This document shows, piece by piece, positions 38,526-46,784 of a DNA stretch of 53,188 nt. A program made the translations under genes and the position numbers. Within the stretch, counting starts at the first letter, position 1. Each line of letters opens with the position of its first letter. Under the pieces are notes generated by a model that was not told the origin of the DNA, searched no databases, and was given only the letters and a program-made list of their open reading frames with translations. This DNA comes from a virus. The DNA lies in IMG/VR virus record IMGVR_UViG_3300032236_000387, positions 1 through 53,188 of that record; one strand, written 5' to 3'.

Positions 38526-40369
38526 TGGCCGAGAAACAGGATTATTCAGCCGCGCTAGGTGGACTTGATAACTCTAAGCTTCCACTCTATGGGCGCGGTG
38601 ATAAGGATCTCGAAGAGCTTCAGAAAGCTCGGGAAGACGCCCTATCCGCGCTCCAGAAGCGATATGAGCAACCCAACTGGTTCAAGGTAGCGGCAGGGTT
38701 TGCCAAGCCGCAGCTAGGCGGTTTTGCGGCGTCTCTGGGTAGTGCTGCCGAGGCGCTCGGGGAGAATGTCGAGCAACAGCGTGCCCAAGAACTTCCGATT
38801 GCTCAGATGAAGCTGGCGATCAAGCAGGGCAATATGCTGCTGAAGTCTCAAGCAGATGTGGCTGATGACATCAAGAAGTGGCGAGAGTCGCACCCCGGTC
38901 AAACGCCATCGGCTCAACTGGTTGGTGAGTGGGCTGCACGCGCACCTGAGTCGAACACGGTTAAGTCTCTGCAGGAAGAACTGAATTTTCAGCAAAAACA
39001 AGCACAGCAGACATTGGAGCGCATCAACCACAAGAGGGCTGCGAATATTCCGTTGGATGAGCAGGATCGAGCATTCCTTGCTCAGAAACCTGAAGGCCAG
39101 CCACGGGCAGAAAGGCCACAAGAGGCTCCTGCAATTCCGTCCGGACCTGCCGCGACTTCTGCGATAACCCCGCCCAAGCTTGCGATGGAACCAGTCAATG
39201 TCACTGAACCATCAAAACCTGAAGTAAAACAGGAAGAAAAAGCATCAGCCGTGCTTCCTAGTGGGGCACGGGTTAACAAGGATGTTCTTGGTTTGCATCA
39301 GCAGGGTATTCCGATCATCAGTAACATCCGGACCCAAAAAGAACAAGATGCGCTCAAGCACCATCAAGATGAAAATGGCAACTGGTACACCAAAGAAGGC
39401 CGACCAGTATCGGATGTTACAAAGCATTTGACTGGTGATGCGATTGATCTTGATCCAAAGAAAAATCTCAACGCGGAGCAACGAAAGCTACTCGAAGAAA
39501 ATGGATGGAAGCAGCCCAACCCCAAGGGAGATGCGAACCACTGGGAGCGTGTGAAGCCAGCCAAACTTGCAGAGGCCAAGCCTGCACAAGTAAAACTCGA
39601 TGAAAATAAACCGCCCCAGTTTTATCCGCCGAGTTTGAAGAAGCCAGACATTACCGGACTTGGTCCGGACGATGTGGCCATGAGAACTGCTGGGTACAAG
39701 AAAAGCGCAGAAGTGATGGAGACTCCTTACGCGGAAAAAATGGCCAGCTTGGCTCCTCTTGTTTCTGGGAATGACTATACCCGTGTCAAAAATTCATACG
39801 ACACTGCGATTGGAATGATTGAGAACAACCAAGATATGGCAAAAAAAGTTTTTGCCATGTTGCGTCAAGATCCAATCAAGGCTGCTCTTAACGAAGGTAT
39901 CGGTGTTCATGCCGGGTCGATCACGGCCAACATTAACTTACCTGTCAAGGCGTTTTTAGATGCCGGTCTAAGCGAAAGAGAAAAGCACTACGCAGATAAA
40001 TTGTTTAGTTCTTTGGTGAACATTGCAACGGCCAACTTACGAGCGCAAGGCGTATCAATGGGCAAGGTGCCGCAGCAGGAATACATGAAGGCAATGTCTG
40101 GGTTTGTGAACCCGGATCTGACTGCTCCTGCTGCTTTGAATATGCTTCATCACAGCCGTGCTGATTTTGATCAGAGCAAAGAGTATTACGACATTGTCAT
40201 GAAGGAAATGAGGGACAAAGTCGATATGTCACACACTTCGACTCCATACTCAGACATTCATCATAATTCGTCCGACTTGGCCAAGATTCACAAGAAGTAC
40301 TCTGCGATTCACAAACGATATGATGATGACTATCAGAATGCGTTAAGACCGCAAGGAAACAAACCATGA
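38525..40369 (+). CDS. internal virion protein with M15-type peptidase domain, 614 aa
   Basis: Residues about 245-345 contain H301-L-T-G-D-A-I-D308 and N-H339-W-E341, the zinc-binding plan of M15/VanY-type D,D- or L,D-peptidases. The surrounding text (SGARVNKDVLGLHQQGIPI; EENGWKQPNP) also fits. The N-terminal about 200 residues are helical and charged, the C-terminal about 230 helical (KVFAMLRQDPIKAALN). As an ejected protein it could open peptidoglycan at the entry site. A linker of Pro/Glu/Lys separates the domains. Confidence 0.7.
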   Translation: MAEKQDYSAALGGLDNSKLPLYGRGDKDLEELQKAREDALSALQKRYEQPNWFKVAAGFAKPQLGGFAASLGSAAEALGENVEQQRAQELPIAQMKLAIKQGNMLLKSQADVADDIKKWRESHPGQTPSAQLVGEWAARAPESNTVKSLQEELNFQQKQAQQTLERINHKRAANIPLDEQDRAFLAQKPEGQPRAERPQEAPAIPSGPAATSAITPPKLAMEPVNVTEPSKPEVKQEEKASAVLPSGARVNKDVLGLHQQGIPIISNIRTQKEQDALKHHQDENGNWYTKEGRPVSDVTKHLTGDAIDLDPKKNLNAEQRKLLEENGWKQPNPKGDANHWERVKPAKLAEAKPAQVKLDENKPPQFYPPSLKKPDITGLGPDDVAMRTAGYKKSAEVMETPYAEKMASLAPLVSGNDYTRVKNSYDTAIGMIENNQDMAKKVFAMLRQDPIKAALNEGIGVHAGSITANINLPVKAFLDAGLSEREKHYADKLFSSLVNIATANLRAQGVSMGKVPQQEYMKAMSGFVNPDLTAPAALNMLHHSRADFDQSKEYYDIVMKEMRDKVDMSHTSTPYSDIHHNSSDLAKIHKKYSAIHKRYDDDYQNALRPQGNKP

Positions 40370-41325
40370 CCGATCAAGAAAAGGAAGATCAAGAGGCCGC
40401 TGAAGCTGCTAACGAGTATTTTCGGGAACAACATCCTCATCACGCTGAAAACAACAAGAATGTTTATTCCGGAATGTCTTTTGAAGACAAAAAGGAAGAG
40501 CCAAAAAAAGAACCTGCTCCTGACTGGATGGTGCCTGCGGGTGCCGCAACTGGCGCTGCTGCAGTTCACACCGATGCACTTCGTCGTTTTCTAAGTGGAG
40601 TTGCAAAGCCAGCCGAATCAGTCTACGCGCCGGTAAATGTTCAACCGCGGTACAGTGCTCCTCGCGCAGAACCAGCAATGGGTGGGCTTAGTTCTGTCGA
40701 GTTCGAGAGCAATGTTGACAAGATCATGCATAGCTTGAGGGGCGAAGGGCAACCCAGCGGTGAACAGAAGCGTAAAGGTGCCAACTGGAAGACCAACCGG
40801 GAAGCTCTGGCAACTGAGCACAATCTGAAACAACCCGGCGCTGGGCAGGCAATCGTGAATGCCGGTGAAATGGCTCCAACACGAGGTGGCCTTGCAGTTC
40901 CAGAACACGTCGCATATGAGATCGAGGAAGAGGAATTGCGGCGTCGGGCAGTAGAGCAGGCAAGGCGCGAGGAAGCTGCAGCGTTAGCTAAAGCACAAGC
41001 AGAGGCCAGATCTGCCGAGACGGCACAAATGAGAGCGGCTGCCGAGGCGAAAGCTGCTCAACAAGGGAAAGCACTTGGTGTTCTCAAAGGTGCGGCCAAG
41101 GTTGGTTTAGGCGCTCTTGGCGGAGCGTTTGCAGGCAAAGACTTTTACGATGCCTACCAAGAGTACAAGGCCAAAGGGTACAGCGACGAAATGATTTCCA
41201 AGCTTCTATCTGGAGCAGGTGGAACCTTAATGATGGTTCCAACTCCATTCACTGAAGTTGGAGGGGCTGCTTTAATGGGGGCTGGGATGGCGTATCCCCA
41301 CGTTGCGAAACGCCTACGGCAGTAA
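40366..41325 (+). CDS. internal virion/ejection-type protein, 319 aa
   Basis: Acidic N-terminus, a long Ala/Glu/Arg/Gln helix (residues about 185-235: ELRRRAVEQARREEAAALAK) and a Gly/Ala-rich hydrophobic C-terminal segment (LGVLKGAAKVGLGALGGAFAG; SKLLSGAGGTLMM) that could insert in a membrane. This plan fits proteins ejected to form the DNA-entry channel, though the identity is inference. Last gene of the late module, followed by a strong terminator. ATGA overlap with its predecessor. Confidence 0.6.
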   Translation: MTDQEKEDQEAAEAANEYFREQHPHHAENNKNVYSGMSFEDKKEEPKKEPAPDWMVPAGAATGAAAVHTDALRRFLSGVAKPAESVYAPVNVQPRYSAPRAEPAMGGLSSVEFESNVDKIMHSLRGEGQPSGEQKRKGANWKTNREALATEHNLKQPGAGQAIVNAGEMAPTRGGLAVPEHVAYEIEEEELRRRAVEQARREEAAALAKAQAEARSAETAQMRAAAEAKAAQQGKALGVLKGAAKVGLGALGGAFAGKDFYDAYQEYKAKGYSDEMISKLLSGAGGTLMMVPTPFTEVGGAALMGAGMAYPHVAKRLRQ

Positions 41326-41374
41326 ACCAGACGTACAGCATCGCCACAAGTACAAACAGAAACCAGTATTTCAC
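41249..41374 (-). CDS. possible small membrane protein, antisense to late gene end, 41 aa
   Basis: On the minus strand a GTG at 41374 follows GAGGAGAGATC, a good ribosome site, and opens a 41-residue frame beginning with one hydrophobic helix (KYWFLFVLVAMLYVWFTAV) and a polar Pro/Gln tail. It lies downstream of the minus-strand operon and overlaps the end of the opposite late gene. Most of it is antisense to a real gene, so it may be chance. Confidence 0.3.
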   Translation of the reverse strand: MKYWFLFVLVAMLYVWFTAVGVSQRGDTPSQPPLKQPLQLQ

Positions 41375-41392
41375 GATCTCTCCTCGGTATTT

Positions 41393-41419
41393 CCCCCGGC
41401 TGGTGCCGGGGGTTTTTTT
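41393..41419 (+). terminator. strong intrinsic terminator ending the late module
   Basis: CCCCCGGC (41393-41400), loop TGGT, GCCGGGGG (41405-41412) and T7 (41413-41419). It stops + strand late transcription where it meets the convergent minus-strand operon. On the minus strand only GGGAAATA follows the stem, so it works mainly in one direction. Confidence 0.9.
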
Positions 41420-41640
41420 CACTTGAGCTTGGGTCTGATTTCTTTGATTTTTGTGGCCACCAAGTGGTTGTACTCTTGGGCAATGGACACGCAGGTTTCA
41501 AGCTCTTTCGCTTCTATTCTTGGTTTGGCCTTCTCGATGAAAAGGTTGGCCAACTTGAATAGATCCTCTTCGAGAAAGTTGTAGTTCTCGATGAGGTGAG
41601 CCTCGCGGAATACCTCGTTAACTTCATCCTTTGTCAGCAT
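41419..41640 (-). CDS. small acidic/basic helical protein, 73 aa
   Basis: I choose the ATG at 41640 because TTGGAG sits 6 bases upstream; a TTG at 41652 would remove this ribosome site. The product (LTKDEVNEVFREAHLIENYN, ending KIKEIRPKLK) is all helical. Last gene of the minus-strand recombination operon, overlapping the RecB-like gene by 17 bases. Function unknown. Confidence 0.65.
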   Translation of the reverse strand: MLTKDEVNEVFREAHLIENYNFLEEDLFKLANLFIEKAKPRIEAKELETCVSIAQEYNHLVATKIKEIRPKLK

Positions 41641-42430
41641 ACTGATCTCCAAAATCGTGTTTCAATTTCCACAGTTTCAATAGGCACTGGAACATTTCCC
41701 AGCCTTTTCGTAGCTTCTCTTCCGGCCACTCAAAGACAACAACCAGACCCGGATGAGTCACCGATGCGAAGACGTTAGCGCACCGGGCATGAGACAAGTT
41801 AAGACCATGCCGGTAGGCAGCTAACTGCATCAGGTTCTCGTCATAGGCGTTGATTTCATCGTCGGGGCCAAATTCCTTGGTCTTGGCATCAACGACAATC
41901 CCGACCGGCGCTGTTTCACTTTGGACGCAGTGCAGGTCAACTTTGCCGCCGTACCCCATGGGGCTGGCAAACGACTTCTCAACTTTCCATTCCTCGAACG
42001 GATGGGTTCCAAAATGATCAAACACGCTTTCTTCAAAAGCTTTCGCAATTTCGACGTGTTCGACCTTACGGTTACCGGAGTACCATTTTTCAATCGACTC
42101 ATGAACTCTGGTTCCCCGCTCTGCTGCGCTTTTTCCTGTTTCTTTTGAGTCCGCCTTAATACGAGCGATCAGGGACTTCTCAGTCTCGTTAGGGGTCCGC
42201 GGCAGGGTCAGAGCAGCGAGAAGCATTTGTTCGAGCTTCCACTCCTCCAGACCCGGTTTGTGCAGCAGTCTGTTGATCGTGGTGACCGATGGCACCAGAT
42301 TCATCTTGCGTGCATCACGCAGCGTTGTAGGGCGGTTTGAACCGTCTTTAGCCAGCACGGTGTACTGAGGGGAGCCATCCCCCCCGTACCAATGAGCCGA
42401 GTCGAACGATCTTGCGATGATGGTGGTCAT
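41624..42430 (-). CDS. RecB-like PD-(D/E)XK exonuclease, 268 aa
   Basis: Nuclease motifs appear in order: RGTRVH with H110, GGKVD with D165, VDAK with D181 and K183, and QLAAYRHG with Q202 and Y206. This is the RecB/Cas4-like layout of phage recombination exonucleases, which resect DNA ends. Together with the SSB-like protein upstream it forms a recombination/replication operon. No [4Fe-4S] cysteine cluster was seen, so it is not Cas4-like in that respect. ATGA overlap with the upstream gene. Confidence 0.75.
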   Translation of the reverse strand: MTTIIARSFDSAHWYGGDGSPQYTVLAKDGSNRPTTLRDARKMNLVPSVTTINRLLHKPGLEEWKLEQMLLAALTLPRTPNETEKSLIARIKADSKETGKSAAERGTRVHESIEKWYSGNRKVEHVEIAKAFEESVFDHFGTHPFEEWKVEKSFASPMGYGGKVDLHCVQSETAPVGIVVDAKTKEFGPDDEINAYDENLMQLAAYRHGLNLSHARCANVFASVTHPGLVVVFEWPEEKLRKGWEMFQCLLKLWKLKHDFGDQYADKG

Positions 42431-42795
42431 GCAGCCTTTCTCCCCGGACGTTTCTTCGGAGTCCCATCCAGTTTGTAACCGTAGGGAGCCTCAAGGCTGA
42501 AAGCTGCACAATCCAAAATTTCAACCAGCATTTCTTCATCCACAGAAGCTTCATACAGGCGCTGGGCCATCAAATAACCTTCTAGCACCCAGATCTGGCG
42601 TATGGCGTCTTCGCGTGAAAACTGTCGGCCAAGTTGCAGATCGAAGGATGAAGGATCAACGCAAGCACTCATGCCCTTGATGGTGTAACCGTTTTCCAAA
42701 GTCAGGATACACAGCGTGCTGCGCCCATCTGGCAGAACCAGATAGGACTCGTCTGCAATTTTGGATTCAATAAGTTCGATAGTGACCTTGTTCAT
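42427..42795 (-). CDS. N4 Gp49 / Sf6 Gp66 family protein, 122 aa
   Basis: The central part CILTLENGYTIKGMSACVDP followed by SFDLQLGRQFSREDAIRQIW and LEGYLMAQRL matches the N4 Gp49/Sf6 Gp66 family pattern (LxNGfxVxGxSacVdp, then IWxLEGYLL). The family is common in phages but its function is not established. It is flanked by SSB-like and exonuclease genes, which suggests a part in DNA metabolism. Confidence 0.75.
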   Translation of the reverse strand: MNKVTIELIESKIADESYLVLPDGRSTLCILTLENGYTIKGMSACVDPSSFDLQLGRQFSREDAIRQIWVLEGYLMAQRLYEASVDEEMLVEILDCAAFSLEAPYGYKLDGTPKKRPGRKAA

Positions 42796-42804
42796 TTTTT
42801 TTCC

Positions 42805-43437
42805 TCAAAAAGGGATATCAGAATCTTCGTCTTCGTCCACCCTAATTAGGGTGTTTTTTTGTGGCTTGCCAATCTTCTCCCATTCAGGCGACGAAGAGAT
42901 CTTGGCCTTCAGATTGTCACTGAACGTCTCGAACAGCGTCAGATCAGGTTCCTGAAGGTTGAAGATCTCGTTCGCATTGATGGCCTGCGGTAGGCCGTTC
43001 TGTTTGATAATGGCAGGGACTGGTGTCACGCCTTTGGCGTTCGAGTAGATGTTCCCGTTGTTTCCCTCACTTTCGATGATGTTCAACATACACCACGCGC
43101 CTAGAACATTTTTGAGATCGAACCGGCGCATTTCCTCCTGCGTGAATGGCTTCCCACGCCACGACTGAAGGTCGAGTCGAAGGTTGGCTTTCTCAGACCA
43201 CGAGAGGGTGTAGTTCTTGAAGATGGCAAACGAGCGACCGTCCATCATCTGCAATGGCTGTCCACTGTCGTCTGTACCATGAATCTCCCAGCCAATCATG
43301 ATTTTGTGCTGGTACTTCACCTGACCCATGTACTCGCTTTTCTGCGTGCCCAGATCGATAATCCGATAGCATCGAGCGAGGTGCAAACCGGGTGGGCAAC
43401 GCTCAAACTGACCACCACTTTCAACGATAAAACTCAT
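42805..43437 (-). CDS. single-stranded-DNA-binding protein (SSB-like), 210 aa
   Basis: A beta-rich body (ARCYRIIDLGTQKSEYMGQV; KIMIGWEIHGTDDSG) followed by an acidic tail ending DEDSDIPF, the same kind of C-terminal tip used by bacterial SSB to recruit partners. First gene of the minus-strand operon with exonuclease and Gp49-like genes. The body does not closely resemble classic SSB, so it may be a phage-specific OB-fold family. Ribosome site AAGGAAAAACC. Confidence 0.7.
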   Translation of the reverse strand: MSFIVESGGQFERCPPGLHLARCYRIIDLGTQKSEYMGQVKYQHKIMIGWEIHGTDDSGQPLQMMDGRSFAIFKNYTLSWSEKANLRLDLQSWRGKPFTQEEMRRFDLKNVLGAWCMLNIIESEGNNGNIYSNAKGVTPVPAIIKQNGLPQAINANEIFNLQEPDLTLFETFSDNLKAKISSSPEWEKIGKPQKNTLIRVDEDEDSDIPF

Positions 43438-43548
43438 GGTTTTTCCTTAAAAAACGTCTACTTAGACTGAATCCGGTCAGATGACCGTGAACGAAGTATA
43501 GCACAAATCAAATTCTGTGTTAGACTGTGATCACAGAACGAGGTGACC
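43438..43548. promoter_or_regulatory. divergent control region with operators
   Basis: The minus strand has an extended -10, TGCTATACT, with a weak -35 (CTAACA) 17 bases upstream, for the SSB operon. The + strand has TGTGTTAGACTGTG (43516-43529), also found at 49858. CTGTGATCACAG (43525-43536) is a perfect 12-bp palindrome and a third CTGTG lies at 43515. Smaller inverted repeats are CGGTCA-GA-TGACCG and GTCTACTTAGAC. This is the switch between the SSB operon and the Cro-like gene. Confidence 0.7.
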
Positions 43549-43749
43549 ATGACGCTACACGACTACTTCACAGAAGAGCCTTACGGGGCAAAAAAGGAGA
43601 TGGCTGACTATCTAGACATCACACCAACGTGGCTTGGGCTGTTGATCCGCAAGGCGCGGCGTCCATCTGCAGAGCTTGCGAAACGGATTGAAAAAGCTAC
43701 GCAGGGGTTGGTTCCTGCGTCAGAATTGCGGCCCGACTTGTTTAACTAA
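43549..43749 (+). CDS. Cro/YdaS-like helix-turn-helix regulator, 66 aa
   Basis: A compact HTH: KKEMADYLDITPTWLGLLIR, with the recognition helix around TPTWLGLLIRKA, then ELAKRIEKAT and a short tail. Size and plan match Cro-like or YdaS-like phage repressors. It sits directly beside the palindrome CTGTGATCACAG, which may be its operator (autoregulation). I choose ATG 43549 over an upstream GTG because GAGG is 5 bases before it. Confidence 0.75.
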   Translation: MTLHDYFTEEPYGAKKEMADYLDITPTWLGLLIRKARRPSAELAKRIEKATQGLVPASELRPDLFN

Positions 43750-43758
43750 AGGAAGACG

Positions 43759-44535
43759 ATGAAAGTTCAGATTGATTCGATACGGATTGATGGTGGCACG
43801 CAGTGCCGGGTAGTGATCGACCAGCCTACGGTCTATCAGTACGTTGAGGCCATGAAGGAGGGAGACGAATTTCCCCTAATTGAGACAGTGTTTGATGGGT
43901 CTACTCACTGGTTGACTGACGGGTTCCATCGTTATCACGCGATGAAGCTGATCGGCATCAAGCAGGTTGATGTTAAGCACACACAAGGTACGCAGCGTGA
44001 CGCTCAGATCGCTGCTTTGTTTGCCAATGCTAAACATGGTAAGCCACTGACCAACGAGGACAAACGCAACAAGGTCAAGATGGCGTTGGAAATTGACGGG
44101 TTTGACGACAAGTCCGACCGGGAGATCGCCACGCTATGTGGTGTGTCTGCGCCCTTTGTTGCTTCGATTCGCAACCCGAAAGTTAAAGAGAAGCAGGATC
44201 AGAACCGCGAAAAGAGCATCAAGGCGAAGGTTGAAAAGGATCAAGGGTGTAATCCGATTACACTCAAAGAGACGATTCGGGAGCCAGAGGAAGGTTGCAA
44301 CCCTGATGATGAGGAAATTTTGGCGTCTGAATTGGCGATGCAGGCCGATCAAGATGCGATGTACAAGCTTCTGGAATCGGACGATGCCCTGAAGACCGCC
44401 TACGACGAGATCAAGCGATTGAACCTAGTTAAGGCCGGTCTAGAGGCAAGGATCGCTGGTTTAATGAACGAGAAGAACGAAGCGATCAAGATGGTCAAGA
44501 GTCTTCAATCTCAGTTGGATAAACGTAAAAAATGA
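43759..44535 (+). CDS. ParB-like DNA-binding protein, 258 aa
   Basis: ParB N-domain pattern: DSIRIDGGTQCRVV, then DGFHRYHAMK (54-63), followed by an HTH (DREIATLCGVSAPFVASIR, about 120-138), a charged linker and a coiled-coil C-terminus (IKMVKSLQSQLDKRK). ParB proteins bind parS-type palindromes; phage relatives can act in partition, gene control or as nucleases. Copy 5 of the genome's 17-bp palindrome lies inside this gene. No ParA ATPase gene was seen. ATGA overlap with the helicase gene. Confidence 0.75.
   Translation: MKVQIDSIRIDGGTQCRVVIDQPTVYQYVEAMKEGDEFPLIETVFDGSTHWLTDGFHRYHAMKLIGIKQVDVKHTQGTQRDAQIAALFANAKHGKPLTNEDKRNKVKMALEIDGFDDKSDREIATLCGVSAPFVASIRNPKVKEKQDQNREKSIKAKVEKDQGCNPITLKETIREPEEGCNPDDEEILASELAMQADQDAMYKLLESDDALKTAYDEIKRLNLVKAGLEARIAGLMNEKNEAIKMVKSLQSQLDKRKK
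44247..44263. repeat. 17-bp palindrome, copy 5, inside the ParB-like gene
   Basis: GTGTAATCCGATTACAC, the reverse-complement form of the 17-mer at 3391, 3423, 14729 and 30236. It encodes part of residues 163-168 (GCNPIT). Location of a dispersed palindrome in a parB-like gene recalls bacterial chromosomes and plasmids, where parS sites lie in or near parB. Confidence 0.85.
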
Positions 44536-46055
44536 CACAAACCCTAGCGCACAGTGAGCGTGATGATGGATTCCCGGCCCCAAGAAAATTTCAGATCGAT
44601 GCACATGAAGCTCTCAGGCAGGGGGTCAGAGATGGTCACAAGAATCAGATCATCATGGCCCCCACCGGGGCAGGTAAGACGTATCTTGGTCTGAGGATTT
44701 GCAACGAGGCAATAAACAAGGGTAAGCGTGCGGTTTTCCTGTGCGACCGCACCACCCTCATCAATCAGACATCTGATGTGGCTGATCGCTACGGGATGAC
44801 CGATCACGGCATCATTCAAGCGAAACACTGGCGTCGTCGGCCAGAAGCGCCCCTACAGATCGCCAGCGTCCAAACTATCGCCAAGCGCGAGTTCTGGCCA
44901 CAGATGGATGTATTGGTTGTGGACGAGGCTCACACGACGTACAAGGCGTGGACCGAATTTGCGTTGGCCACGAACGCTGTGGTGATTGGTCTGTCGGCCA
45001 CGCCGTTCACAACCGGACTTGGAAAGATTTTCACCAACATCGTGAACGCGACAACCATGCATGAGTTGGTCGGACTTGGGGTGTTGGTCCCGATGCGGGT
45101 TTTTTCCTGCCACAAGCCAGACATGGAAGGCGCTGAAATCAAGAACGGTGAGTGGACCGACCGGGCCGCGGAAGAGCGTGGTTTGGCCATCGTCGGGGAT
45201 GTGGTCGCGGACTGGCACAAGTTCGGTGATAACCGAAAGACAATTGTGTTCGGAGCCACGATCAAGCACTGCGAGGAGCTATGTCGTCAGTTCATCGAGT
45301 CTGGCGTAATGGCTGCGCTGTTTACCTCAGAAACGGATGCCAAAGAGCGCCAGATCCTTTTGGAGGAGTACCGCAAGCCTGACGGCCACCTGAAGGTTCT
45401 GATCAGCGTAGAGGCGCTTGCAAAGGGTTTTGACGTGCCTGATGTGGGTTGTATCTGCGATGCGCGGCCATTGCGGAAGTCGTTATCGACGGCAATCCAG
45501 ATGTGGGGCCGAGGGTTGCGCTCGTCGCCAGACACAGACAAAAAGGATTGTCACCTGCTGGATTTTTCGGGGAACATTGTTCGTTTCTTTGAGGACTTCA
45601 ACGACGTTTACTTCAACGGGTTGGCTTCGTTGGATGACGGTGACAAGCTGGACAAAAAGGTTCGGGAAAAGGAAGAGTTCCCTGAGAAAAATTGTCCCAA
45701 GTGCGGGTATAAACCTTTTCATAAGCGTTGTATGTCTTGCGGCCATGAGAGCGTGAGCAGACAGATGACCGAGGCGTTACCCGGCAATATGCAGGAGATC
45801 TTCATTGGGGAGGGTGGTGAAAAGAAAAAGCTGGCAGACGATTCACGCCACCTGTGGCGGCAACTTTGTGCCTACGCGGCGATTCACAGCAAGCCAGAGA
45901 CGATGAAGGGACGAGCTTGGCATTTGTTTAAAACCATCACCGGGCAGACAACGAATTGGCAGTTCGACCATACTCCGACCGAGATCACGACGAACACATG
46001 GAACAAGATCAAGCAGTTAAACATAGCCTACAAAAAAGGGAGGGCGCAGGCATGA
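44532..46055 (+). CDS. DEAH-box superfamily 2 helicase, 507 aa
   Basis: Motif I APTGAGKT (43-50), motif II DEAH (131-134), motif III SAT (155-157), then a helicase C-domain (VLISVEALAKGFDVPDVG; QMWGRGLR). Near residues 390-410 a CPKCG...CMSCG zinc ribbon is added, and a C-terminal helical domain follows. The layout resembles phage UvsW/RecG-like or Rad25-type helicases used in replication start or recombination. It follows the ParB-like gene in one operon. Confidence 0.85.
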   Translation: MTQTLAHSERDDGFPAPRKFQIDAHEALRQGVRDGHKNQIIMAPTGAGKTYLGLRICNEAINKGKRAVFLCDRTTLINQTSDVADRYGMTDHGIIQAKHWRRRPEAPLQIASVQTIAKREFWPQMDVLVVDEAHTTYKAWTEFALATNAVVIGLSATPFTTGLGKIFTNIVNATTMHELVGLGVLVPMRVFSCHKPDMEGAEIKNGEWTDRAAEERGLAIVGDVVADWHKFGDNRKTIVFGATIKHCEELCRQFIESGVMAALFTSETDAKERQILLEEYRKPDGHLKVLISVEALAKGFDVPDVGCICDARPLRKSLSTAIQMWGRGLRSSPDTDKKDCHLLDFSGNIVRFFEDFNDVYFNGLASLDDGDKLDKKVREKEEFPEKNCPKCGYKPFHKRCMSCGHESVSRQMTEALPGNMQEIFIGEGGEKKKLADDSRHLWRQLCAYAAIHSKPETMKGRAWHLFKTITGQTTNWQFDHTPTEITTNTWNKIKQLNIAYKKGRAQA

Positions 46056-46279
46056 AGAACGAAGCGTGGCGTAAATGGTGGGCGATCCTGCATGGGAATC
46101 AAACACCGGCAGGTAAGTACAACCCACTGGAAGAGCATATGTGGGAAGCATGGTCAGCGGCATGGGATGCTTGCTGTAATCAGAATTGCAACGAGGGAAG
46201 AGAATGTCCACAGAGAAAGTCAAGCCAGTTTGTCAACAGTGCCGAATTAATCCGGGATCAGTCAAAGTCCCAACCTTGA
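46052..46279 (+). CDS. small protein, 75 aa, unknown
   Basis: ATGA overlap with the helicase gene. Trp-rich helical N-terminus (NEAWRKWWAILHGNQ; MWEAWSAAWDACCNQNCNEG) with a CC...C...C cluster. No family recognised. Overlaps the next small gene by 76 bases, which is unusual, so one of the two ends may be misjudged. Confidence 0.55.
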   Translation: MKNEAWRKWWAILHGNQTPAGKYNPLEEHMWEAWSAAWDACCNQNCNEGRECPQRKSSQFVNSAELIRDQSKSQP

Positions 46280-46362
46280 AAGGAAACAACTTTAGGTGGA
46301 AGTGCATTACTTGTCACGAAAGGAAGGGACAAAGTGGATTTAAAGACAAAGCAATCGGATGA
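46204..46362 (+). CDS. small zinc-ribbon protein, 52 aa
   Basis: ATG at 46204 after GAGGGAAGAGA. Product STEKVKPVCQQCRINPGSVK, then RWKCITCHERKG: two C-x2-C knuckles 20 residues apart form a classic zinc ribbon. It overlaps both neighbours in different frames. The perfect C4 pattern and the ribosome site argue that it is translated. Confidence 0.6.
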   Translation: MSTEKVKPVCQQCRINPGSVKVPTLKGNNFRWKCITCHERKGQSGFKDKAIG

Positions 46363-46564
46363 AGCCGACGCATTGGCTGTTGCTTATTCCAGCGGGTTTG
46401 TTGAAGGAAAGAAGCGACGGCCTTGGGTGGGGCTGACCGACGTAGATGTGATCAAGATCATGAAGGAAAACAAGGAGGCGTTTGAAGACGCATCAAGGGT
46501 GTACTACACGAGGATGATCGTCAGGACCGCTGAAAAACACTTGAGGGAGAAAAACAATGGATAG
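46334..46564 (+). CDS. small protein with RPWVGLTD motif, 76 aa
   Basis: GTG start at 46334 after AAGGAAGGGACAAA. Contains RRPWVGLTDVDVIKIMKEN and ends HLREKNNG. The RPWVGLTD block recurs in the product of the gene at 47050, and the ending resembles the LKEKN ends of three downstream genes. Probably an accessory protein; no function seen. Confidence 0.6.
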   Translation: MDLKTKQSDEADALAVAYSSGFVEGKKRRPWVGLTDVDVIKIMKENKEAFEDASRVYYTRMIVRTAEKHLREKNNG

Positions 46565-46784
46565 AGAAGAGATCATCCGCATGGCGCGGGAGGCTGGGAT
46601 TCCGGGGGCGTGGGACTTGAATTGGTTTGACCCATATCTTGATAGCTTCGCCGCCCTTGTTGCCGCGCATGAGCGGGAGGAATGCGCCAAGGTTTGTGAT
46701 GATGCAAGAGATAATTCAAGCAACCCCGCTCATACCGTATGCATTAACTTGGCACATCGCATTCGCGCAAGGGGAACGAAATGA
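46557..46784 (+). CDS. conserved small phage protein, 75 aa
   Basis: Begins DREEIIRMAREAGIPG and continues LDSFAALVAAHEREECAKVC, a pattern I know from many betaproteobacterial phage and prophage genes of unknown function. This is one of the better clues to the host group. ATGA overlap with the next gene; 8-base overlap with the previous one. Confidence 0.7.
   Translation: MDREEIIRMAREAGIPGAWDLNWFDPYLDSFAALVAAHEREECAKVCDDARDNSSNPAHTVCINLAHRIRARGTK

Noticed and set aside
44532-46055. Restriction enzyme R subunit in place of a phage helicase
   Set aside because: It has helicase motifs and a zinc ribbon, but no nuclease motif and no adjacent methylase or specificity gene.
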